NCBI GenBank assembly: GCA_022508735.1
Contig: JAFLUQ010000055.1
Span: forward strand, 1 to 12,876
DNA: 12,876 nucleotides
Direction: 5' to 3'
Origin: Oscillospiraceae bacterium
GTDB lineage: Bacteria; Bacillota; Clostridia; UMGS1883
Position 1 is the first letter of the stretch, and each line of letters opens with the position of its first letter. This document shows, in pieces, positions 1 to 6,753 of the stretch. The notes beneath the pieces are model-generated. The model worked only from the letters and a program-made list of their open reading frames with translations, was not told the DNA's origin and did not search any database. The position numbers and the translations under genes are program-made.

Positions 1-146
1 CGGCGAGCAAATCGCTGCAATTTTGCTCCCGTTACGGTGTATTTGTTTTAAGAGGGATCCGTTGGTGTTCCCCTGTAACATGCTGTTGAATAAGATGCTC
101 TATAAACAGATTTTGATTTCTTTCTATTGGTAGGCGGGGATGATTT

Positions 147-175
147 AGTAGTCGTTGTAGTAGTGCTGTGGATAA
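147..175 (-). other. Consensus DnaA box with adjacent DnaA-trio-like tract
   Basis: Read on the minus strand, bases 175-167 are TTATCCACA, the consensus DnaA box. The spacer GCAC follows, then TACTACAACGACTACTAA (162-145). The order of box, short GC-rich spacer and TAC-type triplets is that of the basal unwinding element described for Bacillus subtilis oriC. Weaker box-like sites lie at 200-208 (TGTGGGAAA), 221-229 (TTTTCCACG) and 251-259 (TTATCCATC). Against an origin, no dnaA, dnaN or rpmH is visible, the tract is not followed by strongly AT-rich DNA, and most genes to the right run toward this point. The box also forms part of the foldback stem, so the match may be coincidental. Confidence 0.25.
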
Positions 176-262
176 CGTAGAATACGATGTGTGCAACGGT
201 GTGGGAAACTTTTTATGAAGTTTTCCACGCTGTTGTGCATCATCGCTGCGTTATCCATCAGC
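165..262 (+). ncRNA. 98-base near-continuous foldback; candidate structured RNA
   Basis: Bases 165-177 pair with 249-262 (13 bp, bulged T258). Bases 185-189 pair with 241-245. Bases 190-211 pair with 218-239 as 22 uninterrupted pairs closed by the six-base loop 212-217. About 40 pairs form in all, with one small internal loop (178-184 against 246-248). The non-Watson-Crick pairs (192-237, 193-236, 198-231, 200-229, 205-224) are all G-U when read as + strand RNA and would be A-C mismatches on the minus strand. That favours a + strand transcript over a purely DNA-level palindrome. No promoter or family was recognised. A foldback MITE-like repeat is the main alternative. Confidence 0.4.
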
Positions 263-303
263 AAAAAAAGATTGCAATAACGTATGAGAGATCAGCTTGG
301 CAG

Positions 304-331
304 CTGTCCATCAGCATTATGCTGTGGGCAG
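304..331 (+). other. 12-bp hairpin with triloop
   Basis: Bases 304-316 pair with 320-331 around the loop TTA, with T311 bulged and one G-U pair (307-328) in the + strand sense. It lies between the long foldback and the terminator-like hairpin and could be another stem of the same structured RNA. No family was recognised. Confidence 0.3.
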
Positions 332-352
332 GTGACGATGCGTAAAGATATT

Positions 353-394
353 AAAAAAAATCCACCCAGCCATTTTTCAGGCTGAGCGGATTTT
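353..394 (-). terminator. Intrinsic terminator-like hairpin
   Basis: The arms 361-371 and 380-390, flanked by A-runs and T-runs, form an 11-bp stem extended by A-T pairs. Read on the minus strand all pairs form (two are G-U) and eight T residues follow at once, a standard Rho-independent terminator. Read on the + strand the same stem has two A-C mismatches but is followed by TTTTCTTTGTTTT, so weak + strand termination is also possible. No minus-strand gene that would end here is visible, so its client transcript is unclear. Confidence 0.55.
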
Positions 395-470
395 CTTTGT
401 TTTGGCTGTCAGTATGCTTAACTTAATGACATTGCGCCTTTTATGTTAATTTTTTCTTTACAAAAAAGTG

Positions 471-499
471 TTGCTTTTTTTGACAAAAACATATATAAT
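471..499 (+). promoter_or_regulatory. Promoter of the protease operon
   Basis: A TTGCTT -35 box at 471-476 is separated by 17 bases from a perfect TATAAT -10 box at 494-499. The start point should be near 506, giving a leader of about 24 bases. The ribosome binding site AAAGGAG at 516-522 lies seven bases before the ATG at 530. The surrounding DNA is strongly AT-rich. A perfect TTGACA at 480-485 has no -10 box at normal spacing, so it was not used. Confidence 0.65.
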
Positions 500-529
500 T
501 AAATCAGTTCACTAAAAAGGAGTTCACCA

Positions 530-2092
530 ATGAACAAGCTCAGATACATATTGTCAGCCGCACTGATGCTGTTTTTCATATCGACCAGTGCCGCGGCTGC
601 GGATTTCATATTCAAATACAAGGATGACTCGCCGATGCTCATGTCAGACGACCCGGGCACCGGCTACCTGGCCCCGGGTATATATACCACCGACGACGAG
701 GCCATGCTGAAGCAGCTGCTAAGGCAGGGGATCATAGAGTATTATGAGCCGAACGAGTTTTTCTACCTTATTGACGACGAGATACCTGATGAAGAACCGA
801 GTGATGAACCGGGTGACATAACCACCAGGCCGCAGCCCGGCGAACTGCCTGACGATCCGTACTATATTAATTCTCAGCACGATTTTGAATTCAGGCTTAT
901 GAACGCCAATTCCGTTGTAAACAACAATCGTCTCCGTGGGCAGGGAGTGAAGATCGGCATTATTGATACAGGCATCGCCCTCAATCACGAGGATATTGAT
1001 TATGACAGAATCGTAGCAAGATTTTATGTGGGGGCCAACGACAATGTCGAGGTCAGCGACGCTGAGGATCATGTCGGACATGGAACCTCTGTTGCGGGGG
1101 TCGTGGCCGCCAGAACCAATAACGGTTTGGGAGTGGCAAGTCTTGCTCCCGAGGCTGACATTGTGATCGTAAAGGTATTTGACGACAATGGTTCCACGAC
1201 TGCCAGCAGAATAATCGCAGGGCTGCAGTGCGCCCTTGAGCAGGGTTGCGATGTGATAAACCTCAGCTCAGGCATATTCACTAAGGGGAACGATGAGGCC
1301 GCATATTCCTATACCTCGCCCAAGCTTCTGACAGAAATGGTTTCACGCCTTAACGAAGCCGGTAAGATACTTGTGGCCGCGGCGGGGAACCACACTCCGA
1401 GCACTTCCAATGCTCCTGACTATGTTAAGGATCCTGACGCCTATAGCCCGCCTATGTATCCGGCATCATTACCGGAGGTTATAAGTGTCGCTTCGGTGAG
1501 CGAAAACGGAGAGCGTTCCAGCTTTTCATATTTTAACAGCACTGTGGACGTAGCCGCTCCGGGCGGAGGCGTCACCCTTCTCGACCGCCTCGGTGGCTAC
1601 AGGACCGCTAACGGCACATCCTTTTCCGCCCCATATATTGCGTCAGTGGCGGCTCTGGCCAAGCAAATAGACCATAGTCTTACTATGAGTCAATTTTCTG
1701 AACTTCTGGCTCTCACCTCGCGCGATGTTGGTGAGCCCGGCTGGGATAAATTTTACGGTCACGGAATAGTAGACGTGGCCGCCCTGCTGAATTACATGAT
1801 CACCGGCGGCGAGCTGTCGCAGCAACTTATAATCAGTGACATCGAGCGTGACTTCTTCACCTTTAAAGTCACCATAACCAACATCGGCTTTACCGAGTGT
1901 GAGCTGTACTCGTTGTGGACCTCAGACTATAATAATTCTTACGCAAAAAATGTTGAGACACTGACTTTGGCTCCGGGAGAATCGTTTGAGTCTACCTTTA
2001 TAAGCTTCCCTCCGTCCAACGTGAGCCACATGGTGTGGCGCAGGGATAATCTGGAGCCGCTGATTCCCCGACAGGATATTTCTATTGAGTAA
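530..2092 (+). CDS. Secreted subtilisin-like serine protease (S8 family)
   Basis: This is a peptidase of the subtilisin (S8) family, 520 residues, predicted to be exported and to cleave proteins outside the cell. Residues 1-24 form a signal peptide ending in AAAA. Residues 25-80 would be a propeptide, followed by an acidic, proline-rich linker (about 81-109). The catalytic triad is intact: Asp146 in GIIDTG, His184 in HVGHGTS and Ser364 in NGTSFSAP, with the oxyanion Asn287 in AAAGN. Residues from about 432 to the end form an extra beta-rich domain resembling CARDB/FN3-type accessory modules; its assignment is uncertain. No SLH, LPXTG or transmembrane anchor is seen, so the enzyme is probably released. 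The start is well supported by the ribosome binding site and signal peptide. It is the first gene of a probable three-gene operon. The substrate cannot be told from sequence. Confidence 0.93.
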   Translation: MNKLRYILSAALMLFFISTSAAAADFIFKYKDDSPMLMSDDPGTGYLAPGIYTTDDEAMLKQLLRQGIIEYYEPNEFFYLIDDEIPDEEPSDEPGDITTRPQPGELPDDPYYINSQHDFEFRLMNANSVVNNNRLRGQGVKIGIIDTGIALNHEDIDYDRIVARFYVGANDNVEVSDAEDHVGHGTSVAGVVAARTNNGLGVASLAPEADIVIVKVFDDNGSTTASRIIAGLQCALEQGCDVINLSSGIFTKGNDEAAYSYTSPKLLTEMVSRLNEAGKILVAAAGNHTPSTSNAPDYVKDPDAYSPPMYPASLPEVISVASVSENGERSSFSYFNSTVDVAAPGGGVTLLDRLGGYRTANGTSFSAPYIASVAALAKQIDHSLTMSQFSELLALTSRDVGEPGWDKFYGHGIVDVAALLNYMITGGELSQQLIISDIERDFFTFKVTITNIGFTECELYSLWTSDYNNSYAKNVETLTLAPGESFESTFISFPPSNVSHMVWRRDNLEPLIPRQDISIE

Positions 2093-2153
2093 AAAAAATT
2101 AAAATTTTACGGTATAAAATTGCCGCCCTTTGAGCAACATACTATCGAGGGTG

Positions 2154-2801
2154 ATGATTTTGACGTTCCTTGTATCTGTTTTTACTGCCGGATCAGTCGC
2201 GGGTTATATCGCGGAAATGCTCTGGTGCATGATGACCCATCAGGTCATCGAATCCCGTCAGGGCATGGTATTCGGCCCATTCAGTCAGGTATACGGCATA
2301 GCTGCGGTTCTGCTGACCTTAATCATAAGTAAAGACAGTTCAAGGACAAAGATATTCCTCATAAGTGCAGCAGTGGGCGGGATATACGAATATATCTGCT
2401 CATATATTCAGGAGCGCCTTTTCGGCACTGTCTCATGGGACTACGGCAACAGCTTTTTGAGTGTCAATGGTAGGACCAGCCTGATTTTCTGCCTCTTTTG
2501 GGGAATAATGGGAGTTTTCCTCATAAAATATCTCAATCCCGCCCTCTCGTCTGTTTTATCGAGGGTCCGAGGTGAGAAAATGACCGTCATAAGCGCGGTC
2601 GTCACCGTATTTTTCATTCTCAATCTACAGCTCAGCTTTATGGCTGTAAAAAGGCAGACAGGCCGAAGAATGAATGTTCCGGCCGTTACGGAGATTGACA
2701 AATGGCTGGACCTTCGGTTTAACGATGACGTACTAAAACGGATCTATCCGAACATGGTAGTAGTAGAGGCAAAAAGCAATGAAAAACAAGAAAAAGGATA
2801 A
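2154..2801 (+). CDS. PF06541-type (putative ABC-transporter type IV) multi-spanning membrane protein
   Basis: The product is an integral membrane protein of about 215 residues with roughly five hydrophobic helices (about 2-24, 43-59, 65-82, 107-125, 143-163). It then has a soluble, charged C-terminal tail of about 50 residues. The motifs GMVFGPFSQVYG, EYICSYIQERLFGTVSWDY and VNGRTSL match the signature pattern of the family Pfam names putative ABC-transporter type IV. The molecular function of that family is not established, and no ATPase is encoded beside it here. The ATG at 2154 has GAGG only 3 bases upstream. A TTG at 2130 would add eight residues but has no ribosome binding site, so the start is uncertain. 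The gene begins 61 bases after the protease stop and overlaps the next gene by 23 bases, indicating co-transcription. Confidence 0.8.
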   Translation: MILTFLVSVFTAGSVAGYIAEMLWCMMTHQVIESRQGMVFGPFSQVYGIAAVLLTLIISKDSSRTKIFLISAAVGGIYEYICSYIQERLFGTVSWDYGNSFLSVNGRTSLIFCLFWGIMGVFLIKYLNPALSSVLSRVRGEKMTVISAVVTVFFILNLQLSFMAVKRQTGRRMNVPAVTEIDKWLDLRFNDDVLKRIYPNMVVVEAKSNEKQEKG

Positions 2802-2964
2802 GGCCAAGGCGGCCTTTGACAGATCAGAAAATCCCGAGGAGGCCAAAGAGGTCGTTCGCTCATTTGTGAGCAAGGACAATGTTATGACTGACCCTATGGG
2901 CAGTTGGACGGGAAACCCCGCTGACCTCGGCGATGTTCCCACTCAGGACGTAGACGATCTATAG
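2779..2964 (+). CDS. Small acidic-tailed hypothetical protein (61 aa)
   Basis: This is a 61-residue soluble protein with a lysine-rich N-terminus (MKNKKKDKAKAAFD), a predicted helical middle (PEEAKEVVRSFVSKDN) and an acidic C-terminal segment ending in PTQDVDDL. There is no signal peptide or membrane segment. Its ATG lies inside the last 23 bases of the upstream membrane-protein gene in another frame. GAGG at 2766-2769 is nine bases ahead, typical of translational coupling. From memory and unverified, small clostridial proteins with a GSYTG...QDADDL-like tail exist, and this tail (GSWTG...QDVDDL) resembles them. Function is unknown. The overlap, ribosome binding site and organised sequence support a real gene. 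Confidence 0.65.
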   Translation: MKNKKKDKAKAAFDRSENPEEAKEVVRSFVSKDNVMTDPMGSWTGNPADLGDVPTQDVDDL

Positions 2965-3016
2965 GGACCGCATTGTTATGTAAACGCACTGGGGCCGTAC
3001 AAAAAAATCGTGCAGA

Positions 3017-3109
3017 ACGGACGAAAATCAGTCCATACGGCGGCAAAGCCGACGGCATGGACCTTCCCGACGGCGTACACGGGTACGCCGAGTGGTGATT
3101 TTCGTTCGT
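3017..3109 (+). repeat. Three-way-junction foldback element
   Basis: An outer stem of 14 pairs (3017-3030 with 3096-3109, including one G-U in the + sense) encloses two further hairpins. Arm one pairs GTCCAT 3031-3036 with ATGGAC 3057-3062 and CGGC 3038-3041 with GCCG 3048-3051. Arm two pairs 3071-3078 with 3083-3090 (CGGCGTAC/GTACGCCG) around the loop ACGG. The element lies in non-coding DNA between convergent operons. It could be a copy of a dispersed palindromic repeat, a transcript-end stabiliser, or a small RNA. No family was recognised. Confidence 0.5.
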
Positions 3110-3110
3110 A

Positions 3111-3228
3111 GCTTAGGGATCTCAGACAAAAAAATGCGCCGTATTGGCGCATTTTTCACATATAATAACTTCTTGGAGAACTCTGTTAGAACACAATCAA
3201 CTTAAACCCAAATCTAAAGTCCCTAAGC
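3111..3228. repeat. 118-bp unit bounded by imperfect inverted repeats
   Basis: GCTTAGGGA at 3111-3119 is an exact reverse complement of TCCCTAAGC at 3220-3228. The match continues inward imperfectly to 16 bases per side (13 of 16 identical). In minus-strand RNA the non-identical inner positions give two G-U pairs and one C-A mismatch. The unit encloses the bidirectional terminator. No target-site duplication was seen. It may be a small foldback insertion or a long-range stem at the 3' end of the liv transcript. Confidence 0.35.
3128..3156. terminator. Bidirectional intrinsic terminator between convergent operons
   Basis: The hairpin AAAATGCGCC-GTATT-GGCGCATTTT has a perfect 10-bp stem, with an A-run on one side and a T-run on the other, so it works in both directions. 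It would end the protease operon from the left and the liv operon from the right. Confidence 0.85.
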
Positions 3229-3256
3229 AATCTGCGCGATTTTTTTACGGTCCCTT

Positions 3257-3967
3257 TTATTCGCCCAGATATGCTTTCTTAACAGAGTCGTCATTCAGCA
3301 GATCGGACGCCTTGCCGGAAAGCACGATACGGCCTGTTTCCAGCACATAGGCTCTGTCTGCTATGGACAGAGCTTTTTTCGCGTTCTGCTCAACCAGCAA
3401 GACCGTGGTGCCGCCTGCGCTGATAGACTTGATGATGTCGAATATCTCAGAAACCAGCAGTGGCGAAAGACCCATACTGGGTTCGTCCATAAGTATGATC
3501 CTGGGCTTGCTCATGAGTGCGCGGCCCATAGCCAGCATCTGCTGCTCACCGCCAGACAGTGTGCCAGCTATCTGCGAAGCACGTTCCTTAAGGCGCGGGA
3601 AGCGCTCATAGACCATTTCGAGAGTCTCATTTATCTCTGCCTTGTTATGCTTTGTGTAGGCTCCGAGCTTCAGGTTCGCAAGCACCGTGAGGTTCTGGAA
3701 CACGCGCCTGCCTTCAGGCACATGGGCCATGCCCATCTCCACTATTTTGTGGGGCGCCATTTTCACAAGGTCCTTGCCTTCAAAGACAATTCTGCCGCTC
3801 TTGGGGCGCAAGAGCCCGGTGACAGTGTGCAGAGTGGTGGTCTTTCCGGCGCCGTTGGCACCGATAAGTGTTATGACCTCGCCCTCGTTTACCTCGAAGG
3901 ACAAGCCCTTTAATGCATGGATCATGCCGTAGTATACGTGCAGATCCTCAATTTTAAGCATACTCAT
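3257..3967 (-). CDS. livF: Branched-chain amino acid ABC transporter ATP-binding protein LivF
   Basis: This is one of the two cytoplasmic ATPases that power the liv (HAAT-family) importer. It has 236 residues, the usual LivF length. Walker A is GANGAGKT (36-43), the ABC signature is LSGGEQQ (137-143) and Walker B is IILMDE (157-162) with catalytic Glu162. The switch position reads LVEQN, with Gln194 where most ABC ATPases have His; as far as I recall this is normal for LivF. The start ATG at 3967 is preceded by GAGGAGGGG six bases upstream, which overlaps the livG stop. A second ATG two codons later is less well placed. It is the last gene of the livHMGF operon, followed by the bidirectional terminator. 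Substrates of the family include leucine, isoleucine, valine, other amino acids and, in some members, urea or amides. Confidence 0.93.
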   Translation of the reverse strand: MSMLKIEDLHVYYGMIHALKGLSFEVNEGEVITLIGANGAGKTTTLHTVTGLLRPKSGRIVFEGKDLVKMAPHKIVEMGMAHVPEGRRVFQNLTVLANLKLGAYTKHNKAEINETLEMVYERFPRLKERASQIAGTLSGGEQQMLAMGRALMSKPRIILMDEPSMGLSPLLVSEIFDIIKSISAGGTTVLLVEQNAKKALSIADRAYVLETGRIVLSGKASDLLNDDSVKKAYLGE

Positions 3968-3981
3968 CTCTAACCCCTCCT

Positions 3982-4767
3982 CTATTCGCCTATATAGGCC
4001 TTGATGACCTCAGGGTTCTGAAGAACGTCGCTCGTTTTGCCCGAGGTGAGTATCTTGCCGAAGTTGAGCACGGTAAGCTCCTCACATATGCCGGAAACAA
4101 GACTCATGTCATGCTCGATCAAAAGAACGGAAAGCTTGAAATGGTCGCGGATAAAGCGTATATTCTCCATCAGCTCCGCGGTCTCGTTGGGGTTCATACC
4201 GGCCGCCGGCTCGTCGAGCAGCAGCAGCTTAGGCTCGGTGGCCAGAGCGCGGGCGATTTCCAGCTTGCGCTGCTTGCCGTAGGGCAGATTTGCCGCGATA
4301 GTTTTGGCCTCGCCGTCAAGATCAAACACCTTTAACAGCTCCATGGCTGTTTCATCCATCATTTTTTCGTTCTTGAAATACCCGGGAAGCCGGAGTACTC
4401 CGGTGAGTGCACTGTAGCGGAAGCGATTGTGCAGACCAAGCTTTACGTTGTCGAGCACGCTCTGCTTGCTGAAAAGGCGGATATTCTGGAATGTACGGGC
4501 AATGCCGCTCTTGCTTATCTCGATAGGAGATTTGCCGAGCAGCTCCTTACCGTCCAGAAAGAAGGTTCCGCTGCCGGGCTTATACACGCCGGTCAAAAGG
4601 TTGAACACCGTAGTCTTGCCCGCTCCGTTGGGACCGATAAGGCCATAGAGCTGACCTCTCTTTATGGAGATCGTGAAGTTATCAACGGCCTTAAGACCGC
4701 CGAAGGTTATGCCGAGGCTTTTAGTTTCAAGCACATTGTTCGTGCTGTTTTTTACTTCTGCACTCAT
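3982..4767 (-). CDS. livG: Branched-chain amino acid ABC transporter ATP-binding protein LivG
   Basis: This is the second cytoplasmic ATPase of the importer, 261 residues, typical for LivG. Walker A is GPNGAGKT (45-52). The signature region reads LPYGKQRKLEIARAL (from 161), with YG in place of SG as usual in LivG. Walker B is LLLLDE (181-186), and His219 in LIEHDM is the switch histidine. The C-terminal NPEVIKAYIGE tail is characteristic. The ATG overlaps the livM stop by four bases (ATGA), showing translational coupling. AAGGAGG lies ten bases upstream inside the end of livM. It would pair with LivF to form the ATPase heterodimer under LivH and LivM. Confidence 0.94.
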   Translation of the reverse strand: MSAEVKNSTNNVLETKSLGITFGGLKAVDNFTISIKRGQLYGLIGPNGAGKTTVFNLLTGVYKPGSGTFFLDGKELLGKSPIEISKSGIARTFQNIRLFSKQSVLDNVKLGLHNRFRYSALTGVLRLPGYFKNEKMMDETAMELLKVFDLDGEAKTIAANLPYGKQRKLEIARALATEPKLLLLDEPAAGMNPNETAELMENIRFIRDHFKLSVLLIEHDMSLVSGICEELTVLNFGKILTSGKTSDVLQNPEVIKAYIGE

Positions 4768-5819
4768 TTCTCCACGGCCTCCTTTTTACGGAATATCTTA
4801 GAGGTTATACGACTGATAGCGCCGCGGAAGGCTGCGTTGTTGTTCAGCAGCATGGCGAGGATCAGGATGATCGCATAGAACAGCATACGATAGTCGTTGA
4901 AGGAGCGGAGCAGCTCAGGCAGCAGGTACAAAAGAAGCGTTGCAACAATACTCCCTCGGATACTGCCGAGACCGCCAAGCACCACATACACCAAAATCAT
5001 GATAGAGGTGTTATAGCTGAATATCTTCGTGTTGAGCATGGAAATGTTGTGAGCATACAGCACTCCGGCCACGCCGGCGAAGGCCGCGGAAACAGCGAAG
5101 GCCATGAGCTTATACTTTGTGATGCTGATACCGACGGTTTCAGCGGCTATGCGGTTGTCACGCACACTCATAATGGCGCGGCCCGCTCTGGAGTCAACCA
5201 GATTCATCACAACAAACAGAGTTATAAGGATCACAACAAAGCAAATCGTGAAGGTAGTGTCTCTCGGCACCGGGCTTATACCCAAGGCGCCGTTGATTAT
5301 GGTCCTGCCTGTCTCCTTATCCATATTCATACTCATCACATTCTTCATGGAGAAATGCAGACCGTTTTTATCAATACCTACGTATATGGCGTTAAACAGG
5401 TTTTTAATTATCTCGCCAAAGGCCAGCGTTACGATAGCCAGATAGTCACCGCGCAGACGGAGCACGGGTATGCCGATAAGCACTCCGAATATTGCCGCTG
5501 CAAGTGCGCCAATCAGCATAGCCAGCACCAGACGGAGCAGCGAGCTTGATATGGCGTCACGGAAGATCACCGAGAAAATTGACGAGAAGTAAGCGCCGAC
5601 ACACATGAAGCCGGCATGACCTAAGCTCAGCTCGCCGAGCACACCGACCGTCAGGTTAAGCGACACGGCAAGAATGATGTAATAGCTGATAGGGATCAGA
5701 AGCCCGGTAAGGTGGCTGCTGAGCATACCGGCACCGGAAGCAAGCTGCACCGCGGCGAAGAGAACGATCACCATAGCATAAGTCAAAAAATTGTTTTTTG
5801 TCGTAGCTTTCAGTTTCAT
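4764..5819 (-). CDS. livM: Branched-chain amino acid ABC transporter permease LivM
   Basis: This is an inner-membrane permease of the liv importer, 351 residues, with about eight to ten hydrophobic helices. Family signatures are LSLGHAGF (64-71), the RLRGDYLAIVTLAFGEI stretch (121-137), the ATPase-coupling loop with SVRDNRIAAETVGI (218-231) and VLGGLGSIRGS (280-290). The C-terminus is lysine-rich and cytoplasmic. The start is supported by GGAGG seven bases upstream, overlapping the livH stop. The gene sits between livH (12-base gap) and livG (4-base overlap) and shows no damage. Confidence 0.93.
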   Translation of the reverse strand: MKLKATTKNNFLTYAMVIVLFAAVQLASGAGMLSSHLTGLLIPISYYIILAVSLNLTVGVLGELSLGHAGFMCVGAYFSSIFSVIFRDAISSSLLRLVLAMLIGALAAAIFGVLIGIPVLRLRGDYLAIVTLAFGEIIKNLFNAIYVGIDKNGLHFSMKNVMSMNMDKETGRTIINGALGISPVPRDTTFTICFVVILITLFVVMNLVDSRAGRAIMSVRDNRIAAETVGISITKYKLMAFAVSAAFAGVAGVLYAHNISMLNTKIFSYNTSIMILVYVVLGGLGSIRGSIVATLLLYLLPELLRSFNDYRMLFYAIILILAMLLNNNAAFRGAISRITSKIFRKKEAVEK

Positions 5820-5831
5820 GTCTTCGCCTCC

Positions 5832-6710
5832 TTAAACTTTTTCGTTGTACTTCTTGCCCATGATACCTGTGGGCTTTATAATAAGAATAACGATAAGCAC
5901 GCCGAACACGATGGCGTCTGCGATCTGGGAGGATATATATGCGCGTGAAAGGTTCTCGATCACACCCATAAGCAGACCCCCGATCATAGCGCCCGGGATG
6001 CTTCCTATGCCGCCGAACACCGCCGCCGTAAAGGCCTTGATGCCGGGCATGGCACCGGTATAGGCATTGATTTGAGGATAGGAGGAGCAAAGCAGTACGC
6101 TGGCTACCGCCGCAAGTGCGCTGCCGATAGCAAAGGTTATGGATATTGTGCGGTTAACATTAATACCCATGAGCTGTGCCGCGCCGCGGTCCTCGCTGAC
6201 GGCCAGCATGGCGCTGCCGATCTTCGTCTTGTTGATGAACAACGTCAGAGCGATCATGATTATCACAGAAACTGCGATAGTAGCTATGGTCTCGCCGGAA
6301 ATAGTAAGTCTGTCATTTATTTTCCATGGCTTTATCGGCACCACGGAATTGAAGGTTCTGGAGTTACTGCCAAAGAGCAGCAGCGCCAGATTCTGCAATA
6401 GATAGCTCACGCCGATCGCGGTTATGAGCACTGCCAGAGGAGGCGCGCTTCTGAGGGGCTTATACGCCACCTTCTCAATAGTCACGCCAAGCAGCGTACA
6501 TACAACAATAGCCGACAAAACAGCGACGATCGGAGATACTCCGCCCATCTGCATTGTCATAAACACCGTAAAACCGCCAACCATTATAACGTCGCCGTGG
6601 GCAAAATTCAGCATTTTAGCAATGCCGTACACCATTGTATAGCCGAGAGCTATGAGCGCATAAATGCCGCCGAGGCTGACGCCGTTGACCAGATATGAAA
6701 TAAAGCTCAT
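5832..6710 (-). CDS. livH: Branched-chain amino acid ABC transporter permease LivH
   Basis: This is the partner permease, 292 residues, with about eight transmembrane helices. Hallmarks are the N-terminal GGIYALIALGYTMVYGI and NFAHGD (35-40), the coupling loop SAMLAVSEDRGAAQLMGINV (166-185) and FGGIGSIPGAMIGG (232-245). GGAG lies about nine bases before the ATG at 6710. It is the first gene of the operon, downstream of a recognisable promoter. The periplasmic-type binding protein gene (livJ/livK), which often precedes livH, is absent here; a regulator gene occupies that place. Substrate specificity therefore cannot be deduced from the neighbourhood. Confidence 0.94.
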   Translation of the reverse strand: MSFISYLVNGVSLGGIYALIALGYTMVYGIAKMLNFAHGDVIMVGGFTVFMTMQMGGVSPIVAVLSAIVVCTLLGVTIEKVAYKPLRSAPPLAVLITAIGVSYLLQNLALLLFGSNSRTFNSVVPIKPWKINDRLTISGETIATIAVSVIIMIALTLFINKTKIGSAMLAVSEDRGAAQLMGINVNRTISITFAIGSALAAVASVLLCSSYPQINAYTGAMPGIKAFTAAVFGGIGSIPGAMIGGLLMGVIENLSRAYISSQIADAIVFGVLIVILIIKPTGIMGKKYNEKV

Positions 6711-6753
6711 ACAACACAGCTCCTTTCCGAATTGTTGTGCTGACTATTTATAA

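Larger units (their letters stand above)
1..470. other. Gene-free, hairpin-rich left intergenic region
   Basis: No credible reading frame occurs here on either strand. The stretch is instead rich in inverted repeats: a small hairpin at 5-28 (GAGCAAA/TTTGCTC, extendable to 1-31 with a bulged C), a 98-base foldback at 165-262, a 12-bp hairpin at 304-331 and a terminator-like hairpin at 361-390. An AT-rich stretch follows, leading into the protease promoter. Known large RNAs were considered (tmRNA, RNase P RNA, SRP RNA, 6S RNA), but none of their conserved motifs was recognised. The region could encode an unrecognised structured RNA, hold a foldback repeat, or be a DnaA-binding locus. The left window edge may cut the element. 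Confidence 0.5.

Noticed and set aside
1..300. Chromosomal origin of replication
   Set aside because: Only one consensus DnaA box is present, no dnaA, dnaN or rpmH is visible, AT-rich unwinding DNA does not follow the trio-like tract, and most genes to the right would be head-on to replication. It is kept only as a low-confidence observation.
2120..2332. 70-residue frame starting at TTG 2120
   Set aside because: It overlaps the PF06541 gene out of frame, has no ribosome binding site and no recognisable sequence features.
3144..3350. 68-residue + strand frame starting in the terminator
   Set aside because: It begins within the terminator hairpin and runs antisense into livF, with no ribosome binding site.
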